A stretch of 64,000 bases of DNA from Nocardioidaceae bacterium. Its GTDB lineage: Bacteria > Actinomycetota > Actinomycetes > Propionibacteriales > Nocardioidaceae. Positions 26,471-37,047 of the stretch are shown here, piece by piece. The stretch covers positions 1 to 64,000 of the forward strand of contig WQZX01000006.1 in assembly GCA_009780515.1 (NCBI GenBank), read 5' to 3'. The notes beneath the pieces were generated by a model that did no database searches, was not told where the DNA came from, and was given only the letters and a program-made list of their open reading frames with translations. Position 1 is the stretch's first letter; each line of letters begins with the position of its first letter. Position numbers and translations under genes: made by a program.

Positions 26471-26517
26471 CCGCCTCCGCTGCCTCACGGGCCGGTGCCC
26501 TCGGCGTGGTGCGTCAC

Positions 26518-26523
26518 TAGACT
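26518..26523 (+). promoter_or_regulatory. -10 box, leaderless rel promoter
   Basis: TAGACT ends 6 nt before ATG 26530, with no Shine-Dalgarno sequence. Confidence 0.55.
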
Positions 26524-26529
26524 GGACCA

Positions 26530-28794
26530 ATGACCGAGGAACGCACCGCCCCGAGACCCTCGGCGGTGCGTGCCCGGCTGGCTCGGATGGGCAGCCGCAA
26601 CAGCGTCAACCCGGTGCTCGAGTCGCTGTTCCGCGCCGTACGCGCCAACCACCCGAAGGCCGATCTCGCGCTCCTCGAGCGTGCGTACACGACAGCCGAG
26701 CGGCTGCACGGCGATCAGATGCGCAAGAGCGGCGACCCGTACATCACCCACCCGCTCGCCGTCACGACGATCCTGGCCGGCATCGGGATGACCGAGACCA
26801 CGCTGGTGGCCGCCCTCCTGCACGACACGGTCGAGGACACGCCGTACACGCTGGAGCAGTGCCGCAAGGACTTCGGCGACGAGGTGGCACAGCTCGTCGA
26901 CGGCGTCACCAAGCTCGACAAGGTCGTGTACGGCGACAGCGCCGACGCCGAGACCATCCGCAAGATGATCGTCGCGATGTCGCGCGACATCCGGGTGCTC
27001 GTGATCAAGCTGGCCGATCGGCTGCACAACATGCGCACCCTGCGGTTCGTGAAGCCGTCCACGCAGGAGCGCAAGGCCCGCGAGACGCTCGACATCTACG
27101 CCCCGCTGGCCCATCGGCTCGGCATGAACACGATCAAGTGGGAGCTCGAGGACCTCGCGTTCGCGACGCTGCACCCCAAGATCTACGACGAGATCGTGCG
27201 GATGGTCGCCGAGCGGGCGCCGTCGCGCGACAGCTTCCTCGCCGAGGTGATCAACCAGGTCGAGGCCGACCTCCGCGAGGCGAAGATCAAGGCGACCGTG
27301 ACCGGTCGGCCGAAGCACTACTATTCGATCTACCAGAAGATGATCGTCGGCGGCCGCGACTTCTCCGACATCTACGACCTGGTCGGCATCCGCATCCTGG
27401 TCGAGCAGGACCGCGACTGCTACGGCGTCCTGGGCGTGCTGCACTCCCGCTGGAACCCGGTCCTGGGCCGGTTCAAGGACTACGTCGCGATGCCGAAGTT
27501 CAACATGTACCAGTCGCTGCACACGACGGTCATCGGTCCGCAGGGCAAGCCGGTGGAGATGCAGATCCGCACCTTCGCGATGCACCGCCGCGCGGAGTAC
27601 GGCGTCGCGGCGCACTGGAAGTACAAGGAGGACGGCCGCAACGGCCAGGACACCGACAAGCGCGGCGACCTGGACGACATGTCGTGGGTGCGCCAGCTGC
27701 TCGACTGGCAGAACGAGGTCGAGGACCCGGGGGAGTTCCTGGAGTCGCTGCGCTTCGAGATCAACCAGACCGAGACCTACGTGTTCACCCCGCGCGGCGA
27801 CGTCATCGCGCTGCCGAGCGGCTCGACCCCGGTCGACTTCGCGTACGCCGTACACACCGAGGTCGGGCACCACACCATCGGCGCCCGGGTCAACGGCCGG
27901 CTGGTGCCGCTGGAGTCCCAGCTGGAGAACGGCGACGTGGTCGAGGTCTTCACCTCCAAGGCGCCGACCGCCGGGCCGTCGCAGGACTGGCTGTCGTTCG
28001 TGAAGTCGCAGCGGGCGCGCTCGAAGATCCGCCAGTGGTTCACCAAGGAGCGTCGCGAGGAGGCGATCGACCACGGCAAGGACGCGATCGCCAAGCTGAT
28101 GCGCAAGGAGGGCCTGCCGCTCAAGCGCCTGCTGTCGCACGACTCGCTGTCCCAGGCCGCCGAGCAGTTCAAGCTCGCCGACGTCTCCGCCCTGTACGCC
28201 GCCGTCGGCGAGGGCAACCTGGGTGCGCAGACGGTGGTCCGCAAGGTCATCGAGATGCACGGCGGCGACCAGGGCGCGCAGGAGGATCTCGCCGAGGCCG
28301 TCACGATCACCGGCCGGCGCGGTCGTCCACGGGTCGCGAGCGGCGGCGACGTCGGGGTCATCGTCAAGGGTGCGCCGGACGTCTGGGTGAAGCTCGCGAA
28401 GTGCTGCACCCCCGTCCCTCCCGACGACATCCTGGGCTTCGTGACCAAGGGCGGTGGAGTCTCGGTGCACCGCAAGGACTGCACCAACGCCGCCAGCCTG
28501 CTCGGTCAGCCCGAGAAGGTCCTCGACGTCGAGTGGGCGCCCACCGGCCAGTCGACGTTCCTGGTCAACATCCAGGTCGAGGCGCTGGACCGCTCCCGGC
28601 TGCTCTCGGACATCACGCTGGTGCTCTCCGACGCCCACCTGAGCCTGATCTCGGCCAACCTCGCCACCTCCCGCGACCGGGTCGCCAAGATCCGGTTCAC
28701 CTTCGAGATGGCCGACTCCAAGCACCTCGACAACGTGCTGAACGCCGTACGGTCGGTGCCGGGGGTGTTCGACGTCTACCGGGTGACCGCCTGA
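26530..28794 (+). CDS. relA: Bifunctional (p)ppGpp synthetase/hydrolase (754 aa)
   Basis: Long RSH protein that controls the stringent response. Order: HD hydrolase domain with LLHDTVEDT (His98, Asp99) and [11 protein letters not shown], synthetase domain with [12 protein letters not shown] and [12 protein letters not shown] domain ([13 protein letters not shown]), zinc-finger-like segment with KCCTPVP, and C-terminal ACT domain. Both catalytic halves look intact, as in mycobacterial Rel. It probably responds to uncharged tRNA at the ribosome. Confidence 0.95.
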   Translation: MTEERTAPRPSAVRARLARMGSRNSVNPVLESLFRAVRANHPKADLALLERAYTTAERLHGDQMRKSGDPYITHPLAVTTILAGIGMTETTLVAALLHDTVEDTPYTLEQCRKDFGDEVAQLVDGVTKLDKVVYGDSADAETIRKMIVAMSRDIRVLVIKLADRLHNMRTLRFVKPSTQERKARETLDIYAPLAHRLGMNTIKWELEDLAFATLHPKIYDEIVRMVAERAPSRDSFLAEVINQVEADLREAKIKATVTGRPKHYYSIYQKMIVGGRDFSDIYDLVGIRILVEQDRDCYGVLGVLHSRWNPVLGRFKDYVAMPKFNMYQSLHTTVIGPQGKPVEMQIRTFAMHRRAEYGVAAHWKYKEDGRNGQDTDKRGDLDDMSWVRQLLDWQNEVEDPGEFLESLRFEINQTETYVFTPRGDVIALPSGSTPVDFAYAVHTEVGHHTIGARVNGRLVPLESQLENGDVVEVFTSKAPTAGPSQDWLSFVKSQRARSKIRQWFTKERREEAIDHGKDAIAKLMRKEGLPLKRLLSHDSLSQAAEQFKLADVSALYAAVGEGNLGAQTVVRKVIEMHGGDQGAQEDLAEAVTITGRRGRPRVASGGDVGVIVKGAPDVWVKLAKCCTPVPPDDILGFVTKGGGVSVHRKDCTNAASLLGQPEKVLDVEWAPTGQSTFLVNIQVEALDRSRLLSDITLVLSDAHLSLISANLATSRDRVAKIRFTFEMADSKHLDNVLNAVRSVPGVFDVYRVTA

Positions 28795-28798
28795 CCCG

Positions 28799-28852
28799 CG
28801 AGGCGTCACCTTTCCACGCCCCAGGCGTCAGGTCTCCACGGTCGAGACGTCA
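28799..28852 (-). repeat. 22-bp repeat array, inverted partner (left flank)
   Basis: About two and a half degenerate units of the 22-bp repeat found at 29840-29938, here in the opposite orientation (core GAGGCGTCA on the plus strand). The array begins 5 nt after the rel stop and its last unit supplies the stop codon of the DUF559-like gene. Confidence 0.7.
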
Positions 28853-29767
28853 CCAACGGCGCGGCGAGTACGTCGGAACCAGCGCGGCCCGCACCTGCCG
28901 GAGCCACTGGTCGAGTCGCGCCGGCGCGAAGTCACCCTTGCGTACGACGATCACCGTCCAGTGATTCTCACGCAGCCACCCCCGGCGGTCCTCGTCGTGC
29001 TGCACCTGCTCCGGCGTCCGTTCGTGCGCATCGAACCCGTCGTACTCGATGCAGACGCGGTGGGCGACGTACGCGAAGTCGAGGCGGTACGTCGGGACGC
29101 CCGCGATCACGATCCAGTGCTGCGGCTCAGGCGCGGGCAGTCCGAAGTCGCGGATCGCGAGGAGCGTCCACGCCTCTCGTGGTGATTCGAGGCGATCGTC
29201 CACCAAGGGGATCAGCTGGCGCAGCTGGATCACGCCGCGACGACCTCGGAAGCGGGCCAGCTGTCCGGCCAGCAGGCGGGGGTCGACGGCGTGGGCGCGG
29301 GCGAGGCCGCAGAGGGCTGCGTACGCCTCGCGGCGCCGGAGGTTGCAGCCGAGATCCAGCGCCGTCCGGACCGGAGTCGTGCAGGCGATGCCGTCGACGT
29401 CGACGACGTCCGTCGCGCGGAGATCACGAGAGCCGCCGCGGCACACGCGCTGGCGGGAGCGTGTGCCACCGCGCAGGACGCAGATCTCGACCTGCGGCCC
29501 GGTCGCGAGCTCGGCGGTGGTGTAGCAGTCGACCCCGAGCAACCAGGCAGCGGTTCGGTCCACGATCACCTGGTTGGCGCCTACGACCAGCCGCAGCGCC
29601 GCGACGCGGAGATCGAGGGAGTCCTCGACGGTCGCGTCGACGTACACGTTGCGAAGGATGCGGCGTACGCCGCCGTGCGCGAGGAGCCGGTCGAGTCGTC
29701 CCCTGCTCAGGCCGACGTCGGGCAGCTGACGGGTGGTGAACGGGCGACCCGAACCGACGAGTTCCAT
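28850..29767 (-). CDS. AbiEi/DUF559-like protein with VSR-type endonuclease fold (305 aa)
   Basis: Residues 1-80 look like the winged-helix N-terminus of AbiEi-type antitoxins (FTTRQLPDVGLSRGRLDRLL, GVRRILRNVYV). The C-terminal ~110 residues match the DUF559/VSR PD-(D/E)xK pattern: YRLDFAYVAHRVCIEYDG, then DRRGWLRENHWTVIVV. DNA cleavage or repair is possible but unproven. The start ATG 29767 fits the family; the track start runs into the repeats. The gene is bracketed by inverted repeat arrays and sits where mycobacteria carry ppiB. Confidence 0.6.
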   Translation of the reverse strand: MELVGSGRPFTTRQLPDVGLSRGRLDRLLAHGGVRRILRNVYVDATVEDSLDLRVAALRLVVGANQVIVDRTAAWLLGVDCYTTAELATGPQVEICVLRGGTRSRQRVCRGGSRDLRATDVVDVDGIACTTPVRTALDLGCNLRRREAYAALCGLARAHAVDPRLLAGQLARFRGRRGVIQLRQLIPLVDDRLESPREAWTLLAIRDFGLPAPEPQHWIVIAGVPTYRLDFAYVAHRVCIEYDGFDAHERTPEQVQHDEDRRGWLRENHWTVIVVRKGDFAPARLDQWLRQVRAALVPTYSPRRW

Positions 29768-29839
29768 GACGTGAGGCTGCCGCGCGGCGGGACCAGGAGC
29801 CAGGGCCCGGTGCCTGCCTGTGGATAACCCGCGCTCAAG

Positions 29840-29938
29840 TGACGCCTCGGGCGTGCAGACCTGACGCCTCAAGCGTGGAGAGGTGACGCCTCGGGCGTGC
29901 AGACCTGACGCCTCGGGCGTGGAGAGGTGACGCCTCGG
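29840..29938 (+). repeat. 22-bp tandem repeat array (right flank), about 4.5 units
   Basis: Units start at 29840, 29862, 29884, 29906 and 29928 (partial). Each begins TGACGCCTCGGGCGTG (one unit has CAAG), itself a small palindrome ACGCC-TCG-GGCGT. The last six bases alternate CAGACC and GAGAGG. It ends exactly at the stop of the DUF349 gene. With the inverted copies at 28799-28852 it encloses the DUF559-like gene. Confidence 0.85.
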
Positions 29939-31165
29939 TCAGGAGAAGTCGGCAGAGGCCCGCTTGGCCATCTCCAGGAACGACCGGCGGCCCTCGAGGT
30001 TGTCCTCGAGCTCACGGACCCGCTTGGCGTCACCGGCGGCTCGAGCCTTGTCCAGCTTGGCCTCGGCCTCGGCGATGGCGGCCTCGAGCTTGGCGACCAT
30101 GTCGTCGGCACGGGCGGACTTCTCGGGGTCGGTGCGCTTCCACTTGTCGTCCTCGACCTTCCGGATCGCCTGCTCGACGGCACGCATGCGGCCCTCGAGC
30201 TCCTTGATCCGGTCGCGCGGCACCTTGCCGGCGGCGTCCCAGCGGTCGGCGAGGTCGCGGAAGGCGGCCTTGGCGGCGGCGAGGTCGGTGACGGGCACGA
30301 GCTTCTCGGCCTCGACCAGCAGCTGCTCCTTCACCGTGGCGTTGGCGGCGAACTCCTCGTCGAGCGCGGAGTTGGCGGCGTCGCGTGCGCCGAAGAAGGT
30401 GTCCTGCGCGCCGCGGAAGCGGGCCCAGAGCTGGTCGTCGATGCCCTTGGGCGCCGGGCCGGCGGCCTTCCACTGCCGCATCAGCTCGCGGTAGCGGCCG
30501 GCGGTCGGGCCCCAGTCGGTCGAGTCGGCGATCTTCTCGGCCTCGGTCGCCAAGCGCTCCTTGACCACCTGGGCGTCGGCCCGCTTGGCGTCCTGCTCGG
30601 CGAAGTGCGCCTTGCGCGCCTTGGTGTACGCCGAGCGCGCGGACGAGAACCGCTTCCAGAGCGCGTCGTCCACGGCGCGCTCGAGCCGCGGCAGCTGCTT
30701 CCACTGCTCGAGCAGCTCGCGCAGCCGGTTCGCGCCGCCCCGCCAGTCGCGCCCGCCGGCGATCTTCTCGGCCTCGGCGGCCAGGCGCTCCTTGGCCTCG
30801 CGCGACTCGGTGCTGCGCTGCGCCTTCTCGGCCTTGCGGGTCTCGCGCTGGGTTGCGATCACGGGACCCAGCTCATCGAGGCGTGCCGCGAGCGCGGCGA
30901 GATCGCCGACGGCGTTGGCGTCGGTCACCTGCTCGCGCACGGTCTTGATCGCGGCGGTCGCCTCCTCGGGCGACAGCAGCGCCGACGAGACCCGCTTGTG
31001 CAGCAGGTCCACCTCGAGCGCGAGCGCGTCGTACCGCTTGGTGTAGAAGGACAGAGCCTCGTCGGCCGTCACGTCCGGCACCTGTCCGACGGCCCTCTCG
31101 CCGTCGCCCGTCTTGACGTAGACGGTGCCGTCAGTGTCGACGCGTCCCCAGTCGGAGGTAGTCAC
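29939..31165 (-). CDS. DUF349 coiled-coil protein (408 aa)
   Basis: At least three DUF349 repeats are visible, each with W-x-x-G-x-x-x-R and L-W-x-R-F (DWRGGANRLRELLEQWKQLP, DALWKRF; DWGPTAGRYRELMRQWKAAG, DQLWARF). A long helical Ala/Lys/Glu C-terminus follows. The biochemical role of the family is unclear. GTG 31165 (TTSDWGRVDTDGTVYV) is the natural N-terminus; the 28 residues before it in the track do not look coding. It is divergent from the metallo-hydrolase with a 46-nt gap. Confidence 0.8.
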   Translation of the reverse strand: MTTSDWGRVDTDGTVYVKTGDGERAVGQVPDVTADEALSFYTKRYDALALEVDLLHKRVSSALLSPEEATAAIKTVREQVTDANAVGDLAALAARLDELGPVIATQRETRKAEKAQRSTESREAKERLAAEAEKIAGGRDWRGGANRLRELLEQWKQLPRLERAVDDALWKRFSSARSAYTKARKAHFAEQDAKRADAQVVKERLATEAEKIADSTDWGPTAGRYRELMRQWKAAGPAPKGIDDQLWARFRGAQDTFFGARDAANSALDEEFAANATVKEQLLVEAEKLVPVTDLAAAKAAFRDLADRWDAAGKVPRDRIKELEGRMRAVEQAIRKVEDDKWKRTDPEKSARADDMVAKLEAAIAEAEAKLDKARAAGDAKRVRELEDNLEGRRSFLEMAKRASADFS

Positions 31166-31199
31166 AGTGGGCAATGCTAGTGCGACCCGATGCGGCCGA

Positions 31200-31205
31200 T
31201 AGGCT
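31200..31205 (+). promoter_or_regulatory. -10 box, leaderless metallo-hydrolase promoter
   Basis: TAGGCT ends 6 nt before GTG 31212. Confidence 0.5.
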
Positions 31206-31211
31206 GGGTCG

Positions 31212-31925
31212 GTGCTGATCGCCGGCTTCCCCGCAGGACCGTGGGGCACGAACTGTTACGTCGCCGCGACCGCCGCCGGTGCCGAGTGCGTCGTGATCGA
31301 CCCCGGCAAGGACGCCGCCGATGGCGTCGCGGAGGTCGTCCGCGAGCACCGGCTCAAGCCGGTCGCGGTGCTGCTCACCCACGGCCACGTCGACCACATG
31401 TGGAGCGTCGCCCCCGTCGCCGGCACGTACGACGCCACCGCGTGGATCCACCCCGCCGACCGTCACCTGCTGACCGATCCCGTGGCCGGTCTGTCGGCCG
31501 AGTCGGCCGGCATGCTGCTGGGCGGCAAGTACGAGTTCACCGAGCCGGACGACGTCCAGGAGCTCGGCGACGGAACGGTCCTCGAGCTGGCCGGCCTGAA
31601 CTTCACCGTCGACCACGCGCCCGGCCACACCGAGGGATCGGTGATGTTCCGGTCGCCGTACGCCTCGGCGGACATCTCCGAGGTCATGTTCTCCGGCGAC
31701 GTCCTGTTCCAGGGCTCGATCGGCCGCACGGACCTGCCCGGCGGCGACCACGCGACGATGCTGGAGAGCCTGCGCACCAAGGTGCTGCCGCTCGACGACG
31801 CCATCGCCGTCCTGCCCGGTCACGGTGGTCAGACCTCGATCGGCCAGGAGCGCGCCACCAACCCGTTCCTGCTCGACCTGATCGCGCCCGGCAGCAGCCA
31901 CGGCGCACCGACGCGAGGTCTGTGA
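31212..31925 (+). CDS. Metallo-beta-lactamase-fold hydrolase, glyoxalase II-like (237 aa)
   Basis: The zinc ligands H-x-H-x-D-H are in [11 protein letters not shown]. Further metal residues occur in [16 protein letters not shown] and VLPGHGGQT. The overall pattern is that of glyoxalase II/GloB-type thioester hydrolases. The same gene lies directly before hisS in mycobacteria. The stop is followed 2 nt later by the hisS start, so the two form an operon with aspS. Substrate not determined. Confidence 0.85.
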   Translation: MLIAGFPAGPWGTNCYVAATAAGAECVVIDPGKDAADGVAEVVREHRLKPVAVLLTHGHVDHMWSVAPVAGTYDATAWIHPADRHLLTDPVAGLSAESAGMLLGGKYEFTEPDDVQELGDGTVLELAGLNFTVDHAPGHTEGSVMFRSPYASADISEVMFSGDVLFQGSIGRTDLPGGDHATMLESLRTKVLPLDDAIAVLPGHGGQTSIGQERATNPFLLDLIAPGSSHGAPTRGL

Positions 31926-31927
31926 GC

Positions 31928-33184
31928 ATGGGCGACACCATCTCGGCGCCCAAGGGCGTCCCGGAGTACCTCCCGCCCGAGTCGGCGACCTGGCTGGCCG
32001 TCAAGGAGGCGCTCGCGCGCCCCGCGACGCTCGCGGGCTACGGCTACATCGAGCTGCCGATCTTCGAGGACACCTCGCTCTACGTCCGCGGGGTGGGGGA
32101 GTCGACCGACGTCGTCTCCAAGGAGATGTACACCTTCAACGACCGTGGCGACCGCTCGCTGACGCTGCGACCCGAGGGCACCGCCGGCGTCATGCGCAGC
32201 GTGATCGAGCACCGCCTCGACCGCGGGCAGCTCCCCGTCAAGCTCTGGTACGCCGGTCCCTTCTTCCGCGCCGAGCGCCCGCAGCACGGCCGCTACCGGC
32301 AGCTGCAGCAGTTCGGCCTGGAGGCGATCGGCTCCGACGACCCTGCCCTCGACGCCGAGGTCGTGGCCATCGCCGATGCCGGCTTCCGGAGCCTCGGGCT
32401 CACCGGCTACCGTCTCGAGATCACCAGCCTGGGCTGCAGGGAGTGCCGCCCGGCGTACCGCGCGCGACTGGTGGCCTTCCTCGACGGGCTCGACCTCGAC
32501 GAGGCGACCCGCGAGCGCGCGCACATCAACCCGCTGCGCGTCCTCGACGACAAGCGGCCCGAGGTCATCGCGCAGCTCGCGGGTGCGCCGCTGATGCTCG
32601 ACCACCTGTGCGCCGCCTGCGCCGAGCACTTCGCGGCGGTCACCGGTCTGCTGGACGCGCACGGCGTCGCCTACGTCGTGAACCCACGCATGGTCCGCGG
32701 CCTCGACTACTACACGCGCACCACCTTCGAGTTCGTCCACGACGGACTCGGCGCCCAGTCCGGCATCGGCGGCGGCGGCAGGTACGACGGCCTGATGACC
32801 GAGCTCGGCGGCCAGGAGCTGTCCGGCATCGGCTTCGGCCTCGGGCTCGACCGCACCTTCCTGGCCTGCCAGGCCGAGGGCCTGCAGGTCGGCCCCGCCA
32901 GCCCCCTCGACGTGTACGTCGTCCCGCTCGGCGCCGCGCGCGAGCGCGCCCCGATGCTGGTGGCCGAGCTGCGCGCGGCGGGCCTGCGCACCGACCAGGT
33001 GTACGGCGAGCGCGGCCTGAAGGGCGCGATGAAGCAGGCTGACCGCAGCGGTGCGCCGTACGTCGTCGTGGTGGGCGAGCGCGACCTGGCCGAGGGCGTG
33101 GCGCAGGTGAAGTCGATGGACACCGGCGACCAGGTCGCCGTACCTCTGGACGAAGTCGTGAACCACTTGAAGGAGAAGCAGTGA
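31928..33184 (+). CDS. hisS: Histidine--tRNA ligase (418 aa)
   Basis: Class II synthetase. Motif 2 region [19 protein letters not shown], the histidine-A site [14 protein letters not shown], motif 3 [11 protein letters not shown] and the C-terminal anticodon-binding domain are in order. The ATG is 2 nt after the hydrolase stop; a GTG 6 nt earlier overlapping that stop is an alternative. The end overlaps aspS (GTGA). Confidence 0.95.
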   Translation: MGDTISAPKGVPEYLPPESATWLAVKEALARPATLAGYGYIELPIFEDTSLYVRGVGESTDVVSKEMYTFNDRGDRSLTLRPEGTAGVMRSVIEHRLDRGQLPVKLWYAGPFFRAERPQHGRYRQLQQFGLEAIGSDDPALDAEVVAIADAGFRSLGLTGYRLEITSLGCRECRPAYRARLVAFLDGLDLDEATRERAHINPLRVLDDKRPEVIAQLAGAPLMLDHLCAACAEHFAAVTGLLDAHGVAYVVNPRMVRGLDYYTRTTFEFVHDGLGAQSGIGGGGRYDGLMTELGGQELSGIGFGLGLDRTFLACQAEGLQVGPASPLDVYVVPLGAARERAPMLVAELRAAGLRTDQVYGERGLKGAMKQADRSGAPYVVVVGERDLAEGVAQVKSMDTGDQVAVPLDEVVNHLKEKQ

Positions 33185-34953
33185 TCCGCTCCCATGACGC
33201 CGGCACCCTCCGTGCCGGCGACACCGGCCAGACCGTCACCCTCGCCGGGTGGGTGGCCAACCGCCGCGACCACGGTGGAGTGGCGTTCATCGACCTTCGT
33301 GACGCCAGCGGCGTCGTACAGGTGGTGATCCGGGACGAGGACGTCGCGCACAGCCTGCGCGCCGAGTACTGCCTGAAGATCGTCGGCGAGGTCACCGGAC
33401 GCGGCGCGGAGCGCGAGAACCCGAACCTGCCCACGGGCGCGATCGAGGTCGTCGCGAGCGACGTCGAGGTGCTCAGCGCCGCTGCACCGCTGCCGTTCCC
33501 GATCTCCGACCACGTCGAGGTCGGCGAGGAGGCGCGGCTCAGGCACCGCTACCTCGACCTGCGCCGCACCGGCCCGGGCAGCGCGCTGCGCCTGCGCAGC
33601 AGGGTCAACAAGGCCGCGCGCGACGTCCTCGACGCGAACTCCTTCGTCGAGATCGAGACCCCGACGCTGACCCGCAGCACCCCCGAGGGCGCGCGCGACT
33701 TCCTGGTGCCGGCCCGCCTCGCGCCCGGCAGCTGGTACGCCCTGCCGCAGAGCCCGCAGCTGTTCAAGCAGCTGCTGATGGTCGCCGGCATGGAGCGCTA
33801 CTTCCAGATCGCGCGCTGCTACCGCGACGAGGACTTCCGCGCCGACCGCCAGCCGGAGTTCACCCAGCTCGACGTCGAGATGAGCTTCGTCGACCAGGAC
33901 GACGTCATCGCGCTGGCCGAGCAGATCCTGACCGCGCTGTGGAAGCTCGTCGGCCACGACATCACCACCCCCGTCCCGCGCATGACCTACGCCGACGCGA
34001 TGGCCCGCTACGGCTCCGACAAGCCCGACCTGCGCATGGGCCAGGAGCTCGTCGAGTGCACGGACTACTTCAAGGACACGCCGTTCCGGGTCTTCCAGGC
34101 GCCGTACGTCAGCGCGGTGGTCATGCCCGGAGGAGCGAGCCAGCCGCGCAAGCAGCTCGACGCCTGGCAGGAGTGGGCCAAGCAGCGCGGTGCCCGCGGC
34201 CTCGCCTACGTCTTGGTCCAGGAGGACGGCGAGCTCGGTGGCCCGGTCGCCAAGAACCTCTCCGAGCAGGAGAAGGCCGGCTTGGCCGCCCACGTCGGCG
34301 CACAGCCGGGTGACTGCGTCTTCTTCGCGGCGGGGGAGACCAAGCCCAGCCGCGCCCTCCTCGGCGCCGCCCGCCTCGAGATCGGCCGCCGCTGCGGACT
34401 GATCGACGAGGCGGCGTGGGCGTTCGTGTGGATCGTCGACGCCCCGCTGCTCGAGCCGGCCGCGGACGCGGTCGCCTCGGGCGACGTCGCGGTCGGCAGC
34501 GGCGCCTGGACCGCCGTGCACCACGCGTTCACCAGCCCGCAGGAGCCGGAGACCTTCGCTCAGGACCCCGGCAACGCGCTGGCCTGGGCCTACGACGTCG
34601 TCTGCAACGGCAACGAGATCGGCGGCGGCTCGATCCGCATCCACCGCGAGGACGTGCAGAAGCGCGTGTTCGAGCTGATGGGGATCGACGAGCAGCAGGC
34701 CGAGGAGAAGTTCGGCTTCCTGCTCGAGGCGTTCAAGTACGGCGCCCCGCCGCACGGCGGCATCGCCTTCGGGTGGGACCGCATCGTCGCGCTGCTCGCC
34801 GGCACCGACTCGATCCGTGAGGTCATCGCGTTCCCGAAGTCCGGGGGCGGCTACGACCCGCTCACCGCCGCGCCCGCTCCGATCACGCCCGAGCAGCGCA
34901 AGGAAGCCGGTGTGGACGCCAAGCCGACGAAGGATGTCCCGCCCGTGAGTTGA
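33181..34953 (+). CDS. aspS: Aspartate--tRNA(Asp/Asn) ligase (590 aa)
   Basis: Bacterial-type class II AspRS: N-terminal OB anticodon domain ([19 protein letters not shown]), catalytic core with flipping loop, YLPQSPQ-type [10 protein letters not shown], motif 2 [18 protein letters not shown], the GAD insertion, and motif 3 [12 protein letters not shown]. Length is normal. Whether it also charges tRNA-Asn depends on gatCAB, which is not in the window. It is coupled to hisS by a 4-nt overlap. Confidence 0.95.
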   Translation: MIRSHDAGTLRAGDTGQTVTLAGWVANRRDHGGVAFIDLRDASGVVQVVIRDEDVAHSLRAEYCLKIVGEVTGRGAERENPNLPTGAIEVVASDVEVLSAAAPLPFPISDHVEVGEEARLRHRYLDLRRTGPGSALRLRSRVNKAARDVLDANSFVEIETPTLTRSTPEGARDFLVPARLAPGSWYALPQSPQLFKQLLMVAGMERYFQIARCYRDEDFRADRQPEFTQLDVEMSFVDQDDVIALAEQILTALWKLVGHDITTPVPRMTYADAMARYGSDKPDLRMGQELVECTDYFKDTPFRVFQAPYVSAVVMPGGASQPRKQLDAWQEWAKQRGARGLAYVLVQEDGELGGPVAKNLSEQEKAGLAAHVGAQPGDCVFFAAGETKPSRALLGAARLEIGRRCGLIDEAAWAFVWIVDAPLLEPAADAVASGDVAVGSGAWTAVHHAFTSPQEPETFAQDPGNALAWAYDVVCNGNEIGGGSIRIHREDVQKRVFELMGIDEQQAEEKFGFLLEAFKYGAPPHGGIAFGWDRIVALLAGTDSIREVIAFPKSGGGYDPLTAAPAPITPEQRKEAGVDAKPTKDVPPVS

Positions 34954-34971
34954 TCGACTGCAAGGTCGATC
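34952..34971 (+). terminator. Small hairpin after aspS
   Basis: A 7-bp stem GATCGAC / GTCGATC overlaps the aspS stop. It has no T-run and is weak, and the rest of the 178-nt gap before the transporter shows nothing else clear. Confidence 0.3.
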
Positions 34972-35131
34972 CCGCAGCCGCCGGTGCGCCGGATGCCTGG
35001 TCGTGTCCAGATCGTTACTCGATGGTGATTCCGTGAACGACCGGAACGGCATACCGTCGCCTCCAGTGCCCGTCTCGGGCCATCAACGGAGAGGCGCCGG
35101 CGTCCTCTCTCGCCTTTCGTCTGGAGGACGT

Positions 35132-36961
35132 ATGCGGAAAATCATGGGACGTCTGGTCCCGGCCGTAGCAGTCGCATCGGTGGCAGCGGTAGCGCTTGCC
35201 GGCTGCGGCTCGAAGAGCACGGGACTGGTGGAGAGCTCCACGGTCACCTTCTCCTACAACGGCCCGGTCACCTCGCTCTGGGAGGGAACTGCCAACCAGT
35301 ACTCGACCTACAACGCGAACGTCGCCGCGCTGACCAACACCGGCTTCAACTACTACGGCCTCAAGAACGGCACGCCGTCGCTGGTGAAGAACACCAACTT
35401 CGGCTCCTACTCCGAGGTGTCCAAGAGCCCGCTGACGCTGAAGCTTCACGTCAACAAGGGCGTGACCTGGAGCGACGGCGCGCAGGTCGACGCCGCCGAC
35501 ATCCTCCTCTCGTGGGCGTCGGGCCTGTCGAAGTACAACAACCCGAAGGGCCCGGTCAACTTCAACGCGGTCGGCGCCTACGCCGGCACCGGTCTCGACC
35601 TGCTCAACACTCCCAAGGTCGACCCCGACGGTCTCGGGATGACCGTCAGCTTCAAGAAGCCGTACGTCGACTGGGAGGTCTCCGTCGGGTCCACCGTCAA
35701 CGGCCTGTCCCCGGGCCTGCCGGCGCACATCGCCTACGAGCTCGCCTTCCCGAGCTTCAAGGGCAGCGCGACCCAGGCCGACGCCGCGGTCCAGAAGGCG
35801 ATCCTGACCGGTGACCAGGCCACCATGGCCAAGCTCGGCAAGGTCTGGGCGAACTCCTGGAACGTCTCCTCGATGCCGAGCGACAAGCGACTGCTGGTCA
35901 GCGACGGCCCGTACGTCGTCAGCGGCTTCCAGAAGAACCAGTCGATCAGCTTCAAGCGTCGCGACGACTTCACCGGTGAGCCGAAGAAGCCCGCGATCCA
36001 GAACCTCACGCTCCGGTTCATCACCGACGCGACCTCGCAGGTCCAGGCGCTGCAGAACGGCGAGGTCCAGATGATCCAGGGCCAGCCGAGCACCGACACG
36101 GTGGCCGCGGTGAACAAGCTCAACAACGTTCACGTGGACACCTTCGCGGGCTCCTCCTACGAGCACGTCGACCTGAACATGAAGGTCGGCAACGGCACGT
36201 TCGACCCGGCGACGTACGGCGGCGGTGCCGCGGGTGCCAAGAAGGCGCTGATGGTCCGCCAGGCGTTCCTCAAGGCGCTGCCCCGCCAGGAGATCATCGA
36301 CAAGCTGATCAAGCCGCTCCAGCCGGACGCCAAGATCGACGACTCGAGCCTGTTCCTCCCCGGGACGCCCGCCTACACCAAGGACGTCGCGACGAACGGC
36401 ACGAAGGCCTACGACAAGACCGACGTCGCCGGTGCGAAGGCGCTGCTGAAGAAGGCCGGCGTCAGCAACCCGACGGTCCGGTTCACCTACCCGAACGACA
36501 ACCCGCGTCGGGTGAGCGAGTACCAGCTGATCCAGGCCTCCGAGCAGCAGGCGGGCTTCAACATCAAGCCGGTCGCCATGACGACGGCGAAGTACTTCCC
36601 GTTCCTCGAGGGCGGCGGCTACGACGCCTCGATCTTCGCCTGGCAGTTCACCAGCCTCGCGTACACCGGCAACCAGGCGGCGTACACGAGCACCGGTGGC
36701 GAGAACTTCAACCACTACTCCAACCCGCAGTCGGACAAGCTCTGGGGCCAGATCGCCTCGAGCACCGGCACGGCTGACCAGACCAACGCCCTCATGGCCA
36801 AGGTCGACAAGAACCTGGTCACCGACGCCGCCACGATGCCGCTGTTCCAGTTCCCGGAGATGTCGGCCTGGTCGACGAAGCTCTCCGGCGTCTCGGACAA
36901 CCCCATCGCCAGCGGGATGAACACGCTGTGGGACCCGTGGGACTGGACGGTCGCCAAGTAG
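35132..36961 (+). CDS. Peptide-type ABC transporter substrate-binding lipoprotein (609 aa)
   Basis: Family 5 (OppA/DppA) binding protein anchored by lipobox ALAGC (Cys25). Typical segments: LTLKLHVNKGVTWSDGAQVDAADILLSW near the N-terminal lobe and TDATSQVQALQNGEVQMI in the hinge region. Ligand is probably a peptide, but other family members bind nickel, opines or sugars. The ATG follows GGAGGA by a few nt. A strong hairpin separates it from the permease genes, as expected when the binding protein is made in excess. Confidence 0.88.
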   Translation: MRKIMGRLVPAVAVASVAAVALAGCGSKSTGLVESSTVTFSYNGPVTSLWEGTANQYSTYNANVAALTNTGFNYYGLKNGTPSLVKNTNFGSYSEVSKSPLTLKLHVNKGVTWSDGAQVDAADILLSWASGLSKYNNPKGPVNFNAVGAYAGTGLDLLNTPKVDPDGLGMTVSFKKPYVDWEVSVGSTVNGLSPGLPAHIAYELAFPSFKGSATQADAAVQKAILTGDQATMAKLGKVWANSWNVSSMPSDKRLLVSDGPYVVSGFQKNQSISFKRRDDFTGEPKKPAIQNLTLRFITDATSQVQALQNGEVQMIQGQPSTDTVAAVNKLNNVHVDTFAGSSYEHVDLNMKVGNGTFDPATYGGGAAGAKKALMVRQAFLKALPRQEIIDKLIKPLQPDAKIDDSSLFLPGTPAYTKDVATNGTKAYDKTDVAGAKALLKKAGVSNPTVRFTYPNDNPRRVSEYQLIQASEQQAGFNIKPVAMTTAKYFPFLEGGGYDASIFAWQFTSLAYTGNQAAYTSTGGENFNHYSNPQSDKLWGQIASSTGTADQTNALMAKVDKNLVTDAATMPLFQFPEMSAWSTKLSGVSDNPIASGMNTLWDPWDWTVAK

Positions 36962-36986
36962 ACAACTGAATTGACCCACGACGACG

Positions 36987-37019
36987 CGGGGGCGCCGATG
37001 CCTAGCACCGGCGCCCCCG
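36987..37019 (+). terminator. Hairpin between binding protein and permease genes
   Basis: An 11-bp stem CGGGGGCGCCG / CGGCGCCCCCG with an 11-nt loop. It probably attenuates read-through or stabilises the upstream mRNA. Confidence 0.7.
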
Positions 37020-37047
37020 TGTCCCGCGCGATTCAGAAAGGCAATCG

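Noticed and set aside
26485-28809. 774-aa minus-strand ORF opposite the (p)ppGpp synthetase gene
   Set aside because: Antisense shadow of relA with low-complexity Val/Leu/Asp/Arg composition.
28799-29938. Repeat units as a CRISPR array
   Set aside because: Units are contiguous 22-mers without unique spacers, and no cas gene is present.
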